NCBI RefSeq assembly: GCF_022808175.1
Contig: NZ_JALGBX010000014.1
Span: 127,207-191,206, forward strand
Length of the DNA stretch: 64,000 nucleotides
From: Streptomyces sp. AP-93
GTDB taxonomy: Bacteria; Actinomycetota; Actinomycetes; Streptomycetales; Streptomycetaceae
Direction: 5' to 3'
In this document: positions 30,644 through 39,307 of the stretch, piece after piece
Position numbering within the stretch: position 1 is the stretch's first letter
How the letters are laid out: each line of letters starts with the position of its first letter
Program-made: the position numbers and the translations under genes
The notes under the pieces: generated by a model
The model's input: the letters and a program-made list of their open reading frames with translations, nothing else
The model's database searches: none
What the model was told of the DNA's origin: nothing

Positions 30644-32977
30644 TTACGAGTTGGGCGCCGCCACCGCCGCCGATGGCCGGATCGGGAGCCTGTTGACGGG
30701 GCGGCCCGTGGCCGCGCGGACCGCCGAGGCGACCGCCGCCGGGGCCGTGACCACCGGGACCGCGCTCGCCGGCTTGGCGCCGAAGGGGGCCACCACGTCG
30801 CGTTCCTCGACGAGTTTGACGATGCGGACCGTCGGGGCGTCCAGGGAGGTGGGCAGGGCGTAGCCCGTGAGGTCGGGGTGGCGGATCAGGCCGGAGGCCG
30901 TGCGGAGGTTTTCCGTCAGGGCCGCGCCCACGCCCTGGATGACGCCCGCTTCGATGCGGGCCGCCAGCTGGCGGGGGTTGAGGACGCGGCCGACGTCCTG
31001 GGCGACCGCGAGTTCCACGACGCGTACCGAGCCGAGCTCGATGTCCACGTCGACCACCGCGCGGATCGCGCAGAAGGCGAGGCCCACGAAGGCGTCGCCC
31101 TGGCCGTCCCCGTCCAGCGGATCCGTCGGGTGCGGGCGGCACTGGGCCGTGGCCCAGAGTTCCTTGCCCTCCATCGCCTCCGCGACGGTCGTGGAGAAGG
31201 CTCCGTCGTACGACGTGATCCGGCCATCCGCGATCTGGAGGAGTTCGGTGGACATGCCGAGCTTGTGGGCCATCGGCTGGAGGAGCTGCGTACGGACCAT
31301 CTTCGCGGCGCGTTCCACGGCGCCGCCCGAGACCCAGGTGTGGCGGCCGTGGGCGGAGGGGCCGGCCGGCGGCTGGTCGGTGTCGACCGGGGCCGTGACG
31401 ACCTCGTCCACGCCCAGGATCTCCTGGACGATCTGGCGGGCGAGCGTGGAGAAGCCCTGTCCGGTGTCGACGGCCGCGCAGATGACGGTCGCCGCGCCGC
31501 CGACGATCTTCACGGTGGCCGTGGACACCTCGTCGGTGCCCTCCGCGCCGAGCATGTGGACCATGCCGACCCCGTACCCGACCCCGCGCCGTACCGCGCC
31601 CGGCTCGCCCGCGCCCTCCAGGCCGCCGGGGAGCAGCCACTCCTCCTCCGGGGTGTCCTTGGGGAGGGCGGGCAGTTCGTGGTCGCGGACCGCGCGCAGG
31701 AGTTCCGCCACGGGGGCGGGGCAGGTGACGGTCTGGCCGGTCGGGAGCAGGTCGCCGGTGGCCAGGACGTTGCGCAGGCGAAGTTCGGCGCCGTCGATGC
31801 CGAGGGCGGCCGCCAGCTTGTCCATCTGGCCCTCGTAGGCCGCGCAGACCTGCAGGGCGCCTTCGCCGCGCACGTGGCCCGACGGGGGGTTGTTCGTACG
31901 GACCGCCCAGCCTTCCACGAAGGCGTGCGGGACGACGTACGGGCCGCAGGCGAAGGCCACCGCCGCGGCGAGGGATTCCGAGGAGGCATCGGCGTAGGCG
32001 CCGGCGTCCATCAGGATCTGCGCCTCGACCTTGACCAGCCGGCCGTCCGCGTCCGCGTGGTGGCGGTAGCGCAGCAGCGTCGGGTGGCGGTGCGGGTGGC
32101 CGAGGAAGGACTCCTCGCGGGTGGCGGCCAGCTTCACCGGGCAGCCGGTGCGCAGGGCGAGCAGGCCCAGCGGGAGCTGGAACGCGGCGTCCTCGCGGTC
32201 GGCCGTCGCGCCCGGGACCCCGGTGACCACGACCCGTACGCGGTCCGGTTCGAGGCCGAAGCAGGCGGCGGCCAGGTCGCGGTCGGTGTGCGGGTCGGTG
32301 GAGGCCGTGTAGATCTCCACGCCGCCGTCGGGGCGCGGCACGGCCAGCCCGGCCTCGGCGCCGATGGGGGCGGGGTCCTGGCGGCCGATGCGGTAGAGGC
32401 CCTCGACGACGACGTCGCCGGTGGCTTCGGGGTCGCCGTAGCGCAGCGGGATGTGCCGGATCAGGTTGCCGTCGGGGTGCAGGTCGGGGGCGCCGAAGGC
32501 CTGTTCGGGGTCGGTGACCGGGTCGAGGAGCTCGTACTCGACGGCGATCGCGGCGGCCGCGAGGCGTGCGGTGTCCGGGTGGTCGGCGGCGACGGCGGCG
32601 ATGGGCTCGCCGTGGTGGCGGACCACTTCGTGCGCGAAGACGGGCCGGTCGGCGATGCGGCGGCCGTGCGTGGTGGCGCCGGGGACGTCGGCGTGGGTGA
32701 CGACGGCCCGCACGCCGGGCATGTCGGTGGCGGCGGAGGTGTCGATGGAGAGGATGCGGGCGTGGGCGTGCGGGGAGCGCAGCACGGCGGCCCACAGGAG
32801 GCCCTCGGCCCACAGGTCGGCGGCGTAGGGGAAGGTGCCCTCGGACTTGGCCCGGGTGTCGGTGGCCGGGACGGACGCGCCGATGCCGCGCGGGACCGCC
32901 GGCTCCGACGGCTCCGCGCCCCCGGGGAGCGGTGTCGTGACCGCTGCCGGGACCGTCGCCGCGTCGTGGGCGCTCAC
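30644..32977 (-). CDS. molybdenum hydroxylase large subunit, xanthine-dehydrogenase family, divergent
   Basis: A 777-residue molybdopterin-binding subunit: Ald_Xan_dh_C-type N-terminal domain (GTFPYAADLWAEGLLWAAVLR, SPHAHARILSIDTS) followed by the two MoCo domains (VDTGQGFSTLARQIVQEILG; ELAVAQDVGRVLNPRQLAAR). Several hallmark motifs are altered. GGFGGKED is replaced by GATADRED, and near the C-terminus GAKGxGExG is replaced by GAKPASAVP, so the usual catalytic Glu is Ala739. It may act on another substrate or be weakly active. The GTG start overlaps the stop of the Fe-S gene (GTGA), and it is the last gene of the FAD / Fe-S / Mo operon. A role in purine breakdown is possible but not proven. 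Confidence 0.85.
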   Translation of the reverse strand: MSAHDAATVPAAVTTPLPGGAEPSEPAVPRGIGASVPATDTRAKSEGTFPYAADLWAEGLLWAAVLRSPHAHARILSIDTSAATDMPGVRAVVTHADVPGATTHGRRIADRPVFAHEVVRHHGEPIAAVAADHPDTARLAAAAIAVEYELLDPVTDPEQAFGAPDLHPDGNLIRHIPLRYGDPEATGDVVVEGLYRIGRQDPAPIGAEAGLAVPRPDGGVEIYTASTDPHTDRDLAAACFGLEPDRVRVVVTGVPGATADREDAAFQLPLGLLALRTGCPVKLAATREESFLGHPHRHPTLLRYRHHADADGRLVKVEAQILMDAGAYADASSESLAAAVAFACGPYVVPHAFVEGWAVRTNNPPSGHVRGEGALQVCAAYEGQMDKLAAALGIDGAELRLRNVLATGDLLPTGQTVTCPAPVAELLRAVRDHELPALPKDTPEEEWLLPGGLEGAGEPGAVRRGVGYGVGMVHMLGAEGTDEVSTATVKIVGGAATVICAAVDTGQGFSTLARQIVQEILGVDEVVTAPVDTDQPPAGPSAHGRHTWVSGGAVERAAKMVRTQLLQPMAHKLGMSTELLQIADGRITSYDGAFSTTVAEAMEGKELWATAQCRPHPTDPLDGDGQGDAFVGLAFCAIRAVVDVDIELGSVRVVELAVAQDVGRVLNPRQLAARIEAGVIQGVGAALTENLRTASGLIRHPDLTGYALPTSLDAPTVRIVKLVEERDVVAPFGAKPASAVPVVTAPAAVASAVRAATGRPVNRLPIRPSAAVAAPNS

Positions 32978-34986
32978 GCCGTGCCTCCCTCGTGGTTGCC
33001 GTGGATCCCCTGCATCCCGTGGTTCCCCTGGTTCCCCTGGTTGCCGTGGTTCCCCTGGTGGCTCTGGTTGCCCTGCATCCCGTGGACGCCGCCCTCGCCC
33101 GGCGCGGCCTGGTGCGGGATCCGGGCCTCGGCCGAGGCCGCGGCGGCCGCTTCCGCCGCCGACCCGCGCTCGGCCACGACCTCGCGCACGGCGTCGATGA
33201 CGCCCGAGTAGCCGGAGCAACGGCAGAGGTTGCCGCACAGGGCCTGGCGGGTCTCCAGCTCGCTGGGGGCGTGGTTGCCTTCCAGCAGGTCGTGGATGGT
33301 CATGGCCATGCCGGGCACGCAGAACCCGCACTGCACCGCACCCGACCTGCACAACGCCTCTTGCACGTCCGACAGTTCCCCGTCGGTCGCGAGACCTTCC
33401 ACGGTGCGGACCTCGCTGCCCGCCGCGGTGGCCGCCGGGACGAGGCAGGAGGCGACGAGCCGGCCGTCGACCTGCACGGCGCAGGCGCCGCATTCGCCCT
33501 GCGAGCAGCCGTCCTTGGCGCCGGCGAGGCCGAGGCGCTCGCGCAGCACGTAGAGGAGGGACTCGCCGATCCACGCCCCGGTGACGGGGCGGTCGGCCCC
33601 GTTGACGCGCAGGACGTAGGAGGCCGACGGGTGCTCGTGGTGGGCGACGGCCGCGGCGTCCGCTCCGTCGGCGGCTTCTTCCTCGTACGTCGCCCCCTCG
33701 CCCGGAGCCCCTTCGGCCGTAACCGCCGCAGCCGTCTCGACAGCCAGGTCGGCGCCGTCCGTACCCGGCGCGGGCGCGGCCCCGGCTCCGCCGGCGGCCG
33801 GCACGGCTCCGCCGTCACCCTGCTCCGCCTCCCCGGCCCCGGCTCCGGCCGGATCCCCGGCTCCAACTCCGTCCTGGCCCCCGGCTCCGCCCGGGCCCGG
33901 CACGCCCGCGCCGAACCCCTGCTCCGCCGCAACGCCCCCGGCTTCGTCAGCACCCCGGGCGTCATCACCACCCCGGGCGTCACCCTCGTTCCCCGGATGC
34001 GGCCGCTCCCCCGAGTCCGGGACCTGCGCCGGACCGTGGGCGGCTTCGATGTCGTGCGGGGCCGGGTAGCCCGGCTCCCCGTCCAGCGGGGTACCGACCC
34101 CCGGGCCGCCCAGCACGCGCGGTCCGCGCCCCGGGGCCGAGCCGGAGCCGAAGGGTCCGCCGGCCGGTGCGGAAACCCCGGGAAGCACCCCGGAGCCCAG
34201 CGGGTCGAAGCCGAGCCCGTCGGAGCCCGGCCCGTCCCCGCCCGGCTGCTGCGCCACGTACCCGCGCGCACCCTCGAAGTCCGGATGGGCCGCCCACGGT
34301 GCCGCCGCCCCGCCGGGCAGCGTCGCGGGGGCCTGGCTCCAGTCGGCCGAGGCCGCGAGCTGCCCGAAGCTGCCCGTGTCGCCGGCCCCGCCCGGGGTCC
34401 ACACGTCGCTCGCCGCCTCGGGGAACCGCCACTCGGCGGTGGACCCCGGCTCGTGCACCGCAGCCCGGCCCCCCGCGAAGGGCTCGCCGAAGGGCTCCGC
34501 ATAAGACTCACCGAGGGGCCCCGCGAACGGCTGCGCGAAGGGCTCGCCGAAGGGCTCCCCGACGGGCTCGGTCACCGGCTCCGCCACCGGATCCGCGAAC
34601 GCCGCTGCCACCGACGCCGGAATCGGCACCGACGCCGGGATCGGCGCCCGCACCGCGGCCCCCGAAGCTCCCACACCCGCACCCGCGTCCGCCGGAGCCG
34701 CCGCACCCGCCTCCGGCCACTGCACCGGGATCGTCCACGTGCCCGTGGCCGCCGGATCCGTACTGCCCGTACCCAGCGGCACGATCATCGGCGGCGGCAC
34801 GTAGCCGTGCCCGGGGGCGGCAAGGGGCTCCCCGGTTCCGAGCGCGTCCAGCATGTCCTGCGGCAGTTTCACGAAGGCCGTCGCGTCGGAGTCGTACTCG
34901 CCGCCGTGCGGCACCGGCTCCCAGCCCCAGTGGGGTCCCGCGGATCCCGTGGGACCCGCCGCACCCGTGTTCTCGTTCTCACTCAT
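32974..34986 (-). CDS. 2Fe-2S subunit of molybdenum hydroxylase with long low-complexity extension
   Basis: A 670-residue protein where the family normally has 160-200 residues. The Fe-S domain occupies only about residues 455-610: plant-type cluster CSQGECGACAV (first Cys at 494) and the four-Cys domain CGFCVPGMAMTIHDLLEGN with CGNLCRCSGYSGVIDA. Ahead of it are about 450 residues of Pro/Ala/Gly/Glu-rich sequence with no recognisable domain (units such as EPFGEPFAQPFAGP), and behind it a tail made of GNQGNH-like repeats coded by 9-bp DNA repeats at about 32985-33080. It passes electrons from the Mo site to FAD. The start overlaps the FAD gene stop (ATGA). A start nearer 33650 would restore normal size, but the operon overlap supports 34986. 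Confidence 0.82.
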   Translation of the reverse strand: MSENENTGAAGPTGSAGPHWGWEPVPHGGEYDSDATAFVKLPQDMLDALGTGEPLAAPGHGYVPPPMIVPLGTGSTDPAATGTWTIPVQWPEAGAAAPADAGAGVGASGAAVRAPIPASVPIPASVAAAFADPVAEPVTEPVGEPFGEPFAQPFAGPLGESYAEPFGEPFAGGRAAVHEPGSTAEWRFPEAASDVWTPGGAGDTGSFGQLAASADWSQAPATLPGGAAAPWAAHPDFEGARGYVAQQPGGDGPGSDGLGFDPLGSGVLPGVSAPAGGPFGSGSAPGRGPRVLGGPGVGTPLDGEPGYPAPHDIEAAHGPAQVPDSGERPHPGNEGDARGGDDARGADEAGGVAAEQGFGAGVPGPGGAGGQDGVGAGDPAGAGAGEAEQGDGGAVPAAGGAGAAPAPGTDGADLAVETAAAVTAEGAPGEGATYEEEAADGADAAAVAHHEHPSASYVLRVNGADRPVTGAWIGESLLYVLRERLGLAGAKDGCSQGECGACAVQVDGRLVASCLVPAATAAGSEVRTVEGLATDGELSDVQEALCRSGAVQCGFCVPGMAMTIHDLLEGNHAPSELETRQALCGNLCRCSGYSGVIDAVREVVAERGSAAEAAAAASAEARIPHQAAPGEGGVHGMQGNQSHQGNHGNQGNQGNHGMQGIHGNHEGGTA

Positions 34987-35915
34987 GAGCTCAGCGCCCT
35001 CCCCAGGGCCCTCCGTGCCAGCACGGCCACCGTCCGCCGCAAATGCAGTACTGCGGGAGCCACCGGCTCCCCCTGGTCGGGCACGCACGCCGCCGCGACG
35101 TACTCGCCGAAGGCTTCCAGCGCCTCGGGGGCCAGACTGCGGTCCCCGTCCCAGTCGATCAACGAAGCAACCCACTGCTCGGCTTCCAGCGGCCGCAGCG
35201 GCATCGGGGCGACCGCGCCGATCGCGCAGCGCACACCCCGGCGCGCGGGGTCCAGTACGAGCCCTACGGACGCCACCGCGCGCCCCGGTCCCGTACGGCC
35301 CGTGGCCTTGAGGAACACCTGCGGCGCGTGCAGCAACGGCACCCGCACGAAGCCGATCAGCTCTCCGGGGCGGAGCATCTCCCGGCCGGCCAGCAGGTGC
35401 GAGACCGGGATCTCGCGCCGCGATCCGCCGGGCCCGACGATGACGAGTACGGCCTCCAGCGCGGCCAGCACGGGCAGCGCGTCACCCGTCGGCGCGGCCG
35501 TGGCGATGTTGCCGCCCAGCGTGCCGGCGTTGCGGATCTGCGGCGGGCCCGCGGCGCGCGCGGCGGCGGCCAGGGCCGGGATCAGGGCGGCGAAGTCGGG
35601 CCGGCCCATGCGCGCGTGCGTGAGGCCGGCGCCGAGCAGCGCGTGGCCGTCCTGGTACTGCCAGCCGCGGATCTCGTTGATCCGGCCGAGGCCCACCAGG
35701 GCGGCGGGGCGCAGGAGTCCCGCGTTGACGGCGGCCATGAGGTCGGTGCCGCCGGCCACGGGGACGGCGGCGGGCATGGCCGCGAGCGCCGCCACGGCCT
35801 CGTCGAGCGAGGCCGGCAGCGTCACGGACTGCTCCGCGTTCCCCGCCCGCGGGTCGCTGCGGGGCCCCTGGGACGAGTCCCGTGCCTGCGGTGCGTGCGG
35901 TGCGTGCGTGGTCAA
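34983..35915 (-). CDS. FAD-binding subunit of molybdenum hydroxylase (CoxM/XdhB-type)
   Basis: A 310-residue flavoprotein of the CO-dehydrogenase medium-subunit type. FAD-binding domain type 5 features are visible: PVAGGTDLMAAVN, then GAGLTHARM, and IRNAGTLGGNIATAAPTGDALPVLAAL, where GTLGGN contacts FAD. A CO-dehydrogenase flavoprotein C-terminal domain follows (VFLKATGRTGPGRAVASVGL). It oxidises the Fe-S subunit and passes electrons to the final acceptor. It is the first gene of the three-gene operon and overlaps the next gene by ATGA. The start is a TTG at 35915 after a GGGAAGGGG box; the long Ala/Pro/Ser-rich start makes this choice less sure. Confidence 0.88.
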   Translation of the reverse strand: MTTHAPHAPQARDSSQGPRSDPRAGNAEQSVTLPASLDEAVAALAAMPAAVPVAGGTDLMAAVNAGLLRPAALVGLGRINEIRGWQYQDGHALLGAGLTHARMGRPDFAALIPALAAAARAAGPPQIRNAGTLGGNIATAAPTGDALPVLAALEAVLVIVGPGGSRREIPVSHLLAGREMLRPGELIGFVRVPLLHAPQVFLKATGRTGPGRAVASVGLVLDPARRGVRCAIGAVAPMPLRPLEAEQWVASLIDWDGDRSLAPEALEAFGEYVAAACVPDQGEPVAPAVLHLRRTVAVLARRALGRALSS

Positions 35916-36305
35916 CCCAGCTGCCCCTTCCCGATGTCCCGGTCCCGGCGCTCACGCCTGTCCGCCGTACGGTACGTGCTCACCGCCGGGACGTGGCAAC
36001 TCTGGCACATCTTCCGGAGCACCGGACGCGAGGGTCCACCGCCCGCGCACCACCGGCGCACCACCCCCGCAAAGCCCCCCGTACCGCCCCCCGTACGGCC
36101 CCCGCACCACCCGCGCGATCCTCCGGCGGCCCCACCGCGATCCGGCCGCGGTCCCACCGCGACCCCGTCGTGATCCGGCCGCGACCCCGCTGCGATCCGG
36201 CCGTGACCGGGTCCCGCTCCGGCAACGCCGCGGCCTCGATCCCGCGCCGACGGCGCCGCGTTCCCGCCGGGGCTCCTCCCCGCGGGGGGCGGGCGGGGGG
36301 GCTCG
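35916..36305. other. 390-bp intergenic region with short direct repeats
   Basis: The space between the Mo-hydroxylase operon start and the 3' end of the hexosaminidase gene. It should hold the operon promoter near 35920-36010. GATCCGGCCG occurs three times at 36139, 36172 and 36194 with similar flanks. No convincing gene is seen; all ORFs here are Pro/Arg-rich by composition. Confidence 0.5.
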
Positions 36306-37955
36306 TCACACGTTCGGGGGCGCTCCCTCGATCGGGCGGCCGAGCACCCCGGGCCTGCGCTGCCACGGCAACGGGCCGCCCGGCGGCCGGTAGTCGACCC
36401 CGAGGGCGTCCAGGCGCCGGTAGTGCGCCGTCATCCGTGCCTCGAAGTCCGCGTAGTCCCGCTCCCCGGGCTGGGGCAGCCGGGACCAGACCACCTCGGC
36501 GAAGGCCGCGAGGCGCGGGAACACCTGGTAGTCGACGCGGCTCTGGTCCTCCATCACCTCGGTCCACACGTTGGCCTGCGCGCCCAGCACATGGGCGGCG
36601 GCCTCGTCGGACAACTTCGGCGGTACCGGCTCGAACCGGTACACATCCTCCAATGTCCGTACGTACCCGATGGGCATCGGCTCGTCCTCGCCGCCCGCCT
36701 GACGGTGGTCCAGGTACACCTGCTGCTCGGGACACATCACCACGTCGTGGCCGGCCTCGGCGGCGGCGATGCCGCCCGCGTAGCCGCGCCAGGAGGACAC
36801 GGCCGCTCCCGGGGCCAGCCCGCCCTCCAGGATCTCGTCCCAGCCGATGAGCCGGCGGCCGCGCTCGGCGAGCCAGCCGTCGAAGTGCCGGATGAACCAG
36901 GACTGCAGACCGTCCTCGCCGTCGACCCCCAGCTCGCGGATCCGCTCCTGCGCGACCGCGGAGGCCTTCCACTGCGCCTTGGGGCACTCGTCGCCGCCGA
37001 TGTGCACGAAGGGCGAGACCTCGGCCGGGAACAGCTCCAGCAGCTCCTCGAAGACTCCCTCGTAGAACCGCAGGACGGCCTCGGTGGGCGCGAGCACGTT
37101 CTCGTTGATGCCCCAGTCGTCCCACACCCCGAGCGCGGCCGTGTCCACCACGTCCGTGTTCCCGAGCTCCGGGTACGCGGCGATCGCGGCCTGCGAGTGC
37201 CCCGGCACGTCGATCTCGGGCACCACCCGCACGTGCCGCTCGGCGGCGTAGGCGACGATCTCGCGGATGTCGTCCCGGGTGTAGAAGCCGCCGTGCGGGG
37301 TCTCGTTCCACAGCGGCGAGGCCCGGTGGCCCCACCGGCTGCGGGCGCGCCAGGCGCCGACCTCGGTGAGCTTCGGGTAGCGCTCGATCTGCACGCGCCA
37401 GCCCTGGTCGTCCGTCAGGTGCAGGTGCAGCACGTTGAGCTTGTGGGCGGCGAGCAGGTCGATGTACCGCAGCACCCCGTCCTTGGGCACGAAGTGCCGG
37501 GCCACGTCGAGCATCAGCCCGCGCCAGCCGAAGCGCGGCCCGTCCAGGAGGTCCCCGACCGGCAGCCGCCACACCGCGCCGGGCAGCGGCGCCCGCCGGC
37601 AGGCGTCGGGGCCGAGGAGCTGACGCAGCGTCTGGGCGGCATAGAAGAGGCCCGCCTCGTCGGCGCCCTCCAGGAGGACGGAGCCGGGTGCGACGTGGAG
37701 CTCGTACGACTCCGCCCCGGTCCCCCGCCCGATCCCGGGGCGCAGCGCGAGCCGGATGACCGGGCGTTCGCCGTACGCCTCCCCGCGGACCGGGGCCGGC
37801 AGCAGCCAGCCGGTGGCGGCGCCGAGTTCGCGGCGCAGCCAGCGGGCCGTGCCCTCGGTGCCGGGTGCGGCGTCGAGCAGCGGGTCGGTGAGCTCGAACG
37901 TGCCGCCGTCGGGCAGGAATCGCGCGTACCGCGGCTCCGGGATCAACTCGGGCAT
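36306..37955 (-). CDS. beta-N-acetylhexosaminidase, GH20
   Basis: A 549-residue glycoside hydrolase of family 20. The N-terminal GH20b domain (residues of about 1-130) is followed by the TIM barrel: GWRGLMLDVARHF, HLHLTDDQGWRVQIERYPKL, EIDVPGHSQA and the catalytic pair Asp322-Glu323 in HIGGDEC. It removes terminal GlcNAc or GalNAc from chito-oligosaccharides or glycans, with the Asp-Glu pair supporting substrate-assisted catalysis. No signal peptide is seen, so it is probably cytoplasmic and acts on imported chitobiose-like sugars. Upstream lies a strong palindromic site, so expression is probably under a sugar-responsive repressor. The downstream part of the chain is complete and of normal length. 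Confidence 0.95.
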   Translation of the reverse strand: MPELIPEPRYARFLPDGGTFELTDPLLDAAPGTEGTARWLRRELGAATGWLLPAPVRGEAYGERPVIRLALRPGIGRGTGAESYELHVAPGSVLLEGADEAGLFYAAQTLRQLLGPDACRRAPLPGAVWRLPVGDLLDGPRFGWRGLMLDVARHFVPKDGVLRYIDLLAAHKLNVLHLHLTDDQGWRVQIERYPKLTEVGAWRARSRWGHRASPLWNETPHGGFYTRDDIREIVAYAAERHVRVVPEIDVPGHSQAAIAAYPELGNTDVVDTAALGVWDDWGINENVLAPTEAVLRFYEGVFEELLELFPAEVSPFVHIGGDECPKAQWKASAVAQERIRELGVDGEDGLQSWFIRHFDGWLAERGRRLIGWDEILEGGLAPGAAVSSWRGYAGGIAAAEAGHDVVMCPEQQVYLDHRQAGGEDEPMPIGYVRTLEDVYRFEPVPPKLSDEAAAHVLGAQANVWTEVMEDQSRVDYQVFPRLAAFAEVVWSRLPQPGERDYADFEARMTAHYRRLDALGVDYRPPGGPLPWQRRPGVLGRPIEGAPPNV

Positions 37956-37972
37956 GGCCTCGACTCCTCCAC

Positions 37973-37997
37973 CGTTGCATCATGTGCAACGTACGTT
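37973..37997. promoter_or_regulatory. palindromic operator candidate upstream of the hexosaminidase
   Basis: CGTTGCA (37973-37979) and TGCAACG (37985-37991) form a perfect inverted repeat with a TCATG spacer. The 10-bp palindrome AACGTACGTT (37988-37997) overlaps it. The site begins about 18 bases upstream of the start codon, a position suited to repression. It does not match the classic DasR consensus, so a TetR, LacI or GntR-type protein is more likely. Confidence 0.55.
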
Positions 37998-38045
37998 TCA
38001 CAGGGCGCTGTCGCGGCGACCCTAACCCGCCCCCGGGGCACGGCA

Positions 38046-38082
38046 AAGGCCCCCGGACGCACTGGTGCGCACCGAGGGCCTT
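38046..38082 (-). terminator. hairpin terminator after the DUF3039 gene
   Basis: AAGGCCC (38046-38052) and GGGCCTT (38076-38082) enclose a GC-rich inner hairpin. It lies about 30 bases past the minus-strand stop at 38112 and separates it from the hexosaminidase gene. Confidence 0.65.
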
Positions 38083-38111
38083 CGTCCCGTTCCAGGAGGG
38101 CCGGACGACGA

Positions 38112-38399
38112 CTACTTGCCGTCCTTGCCGCCCTTGTCCTTGTCCCCGCCGGGGCCCATGGACTCGTAGATCTCCTTGCACATGGGGCAGACCGGGTACT
38201 TCTTCGGGTCCCGGCCCGGAACCCAGACCTTGCCGCAGAGCGCGACGACGGGGGTGCCCCCGAGCGCGCTCTCCATGATCTTGTCCTTCTGGACGTAGTG
38301 GGCGAAGCGCTCGTGGTCGCCGTCGCCGTGGGACACCTGCGGCGTCGGCTCTACGAGGGTCCCCGTACCAGTCCCGCGATCGGGCTCAAGAGTGCTCAT
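38112..38399 (-). CDS. DUF3039 family zinc-binding-like protein
   Basis: A 95-residue protein of the conserved actinobacterial family DUF3039. Near the centre it has ALCGKVWVPGRDPKKYPVCPMC; the C-x-n-C-x-x-C arrangement suggests a structural zinc site. The N-terminus is polar, and the C-terminus is a Gly/Lys/Asp run (GPGGDKDKGGKDGK). Function is unknown. It is transcribed alone on the minus strand next to YqgE/AlgH, with a hairpin at its 3' end. Confidence 0.85.
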   Translation of the reverse strand: MSTLEPDRGTGTGTLVEPTPQVSHGDGDHERFAHYVQKDKIMESALGGTPVVALCGKVWVPGRDPKKYPVCPMCKEIYESMGPGGDKDKGGKDGK

Positions 38400-38473
38400 G
38401 ACTGCCAGGGTACCGAGTCCCTCGCGCGCGAGGGATTCCGCGGCGGCCGCCCCGGCCCCGGGCCGCCCCGGGC

Positions 38474-39034
38474 TCAGTTCAGCGACGGGTCGTCCGCGTA
38501 CGTGGCCACCATGGCCAGCCCGCTGCGCTGGCGCCGCAGCACGGCGCGCCAGAGCCGCTCGGGGTCCGGGAAGGAGACGTCACCCGGCTCCGAGTCGACC
38601 ACGTACCAGGCGCCGACGCCCACTTCCTCCTCCAGCTGCCCCGGGCCCCAGCCCGAGTAGCCGGCGAAGATGCGCAGGCCCCCCAGGGCCGCCGCGAGGA
38701 GTTCGGGCGGGGCCTCCAGGTCCACCAGGCCGATCGCCCCGTGCACCCGGCGCCAGCCGAGGGGGCCCTCCTCGCCCGGGATGACCGCCAGGCCCAGCGC
38801 GGAGTCCAGCGCCACCGGGCCGCCCTGGAAGACGACTCCGGGGTCTTTGGCCAGCGGAGCCCAGGGCAGCAGGACGTCACCGACGCCCACCGGGGTGGGG
38901 CGGTTGAGGACGACGCCGAGCGAGCCCTGCTCGTCGTGGTCGAGCAGCAGCACCACCGCGCGGTCGAAATTCGGGTCCGCGAGGGCGGGGGTGGCCACGA
39001 GCAGCCGCCCTGTGAGGGAGGACACCTCGGTCAT
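38474..39034 (-). CDS. YqgE/AlgH family protein
   Basis: A 186-residue protein of the YqgE/AlgH family. The hallmark segments are visible: LTGRLLVATPALADPNFDRAV at the start, then VVLLLDHDEQGSLGVVLNRP and later IFAGYSGWGPGQLEEEVGVG. AlgH was first described as a regulator of alginate synthesis in Pseudomonas, but the general role of the family is unclear. The start MTEVSSL at 39034 is preferred; the frame upstream is Arg-rich and lacks similarity. It is divergent from murA with about 270 bases between the starts. Confidence 0.92.
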   Translation of the reverse strand: MTEVSSLTGRLLVATPALADPNFDRAVVLLLDHDEQGSLGVVLNRPTPVGVGDVLLPWAPLAKDPGVVFQGGPVALDSALGLAVIPGEEGPLGWRRVHGAIGLVDLEAPPELLAAALGGLRIFAGYSGWGPGQLEEEVGVGAWYVVDSEPGDVSFPDPERLWRAVLRRQRSGLAMVATYADDPSLN

Positions 39035-39307
39035 GGCCACATGATCTCGCACATTCGCCCGCGAGGGGGAGTGGGCGGCGCATCCGGACCGTACGCAGCT
39101 CAGGGCGCACGGCGGCAGTACGGGGCGCGCACGGGCCGCCGGCCGGACCCGGCGCGGAAGGAGACGCTCCGCCACCTGGCGGGCACCCAGGGTGTTGTAC
39201 CGAATTCATGACAGTCCTACGGCCCCGTCAGCCTTACGAACAGGGGGGTCATGCCCCTTACCCTTTTCACTGGCCCCCTGCCCACCCCTCTCCGGAACGC
39301 GAGATTC

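Noticed and set aside
30569..33211. 880-residue plus-strand ORF over the Mo-hydroxylase gene
   Set aside because: An antisense frame kept open by high GC at third positions; it has no domain and overlaps a well-supported gene.
39035..39175. N-terminal extension of the YqgE/AlgH protein
   Set aside because: The upstream frame is open but Arg/Pro-rich and unlike the family; the ATG at 39034 gives the normal length.
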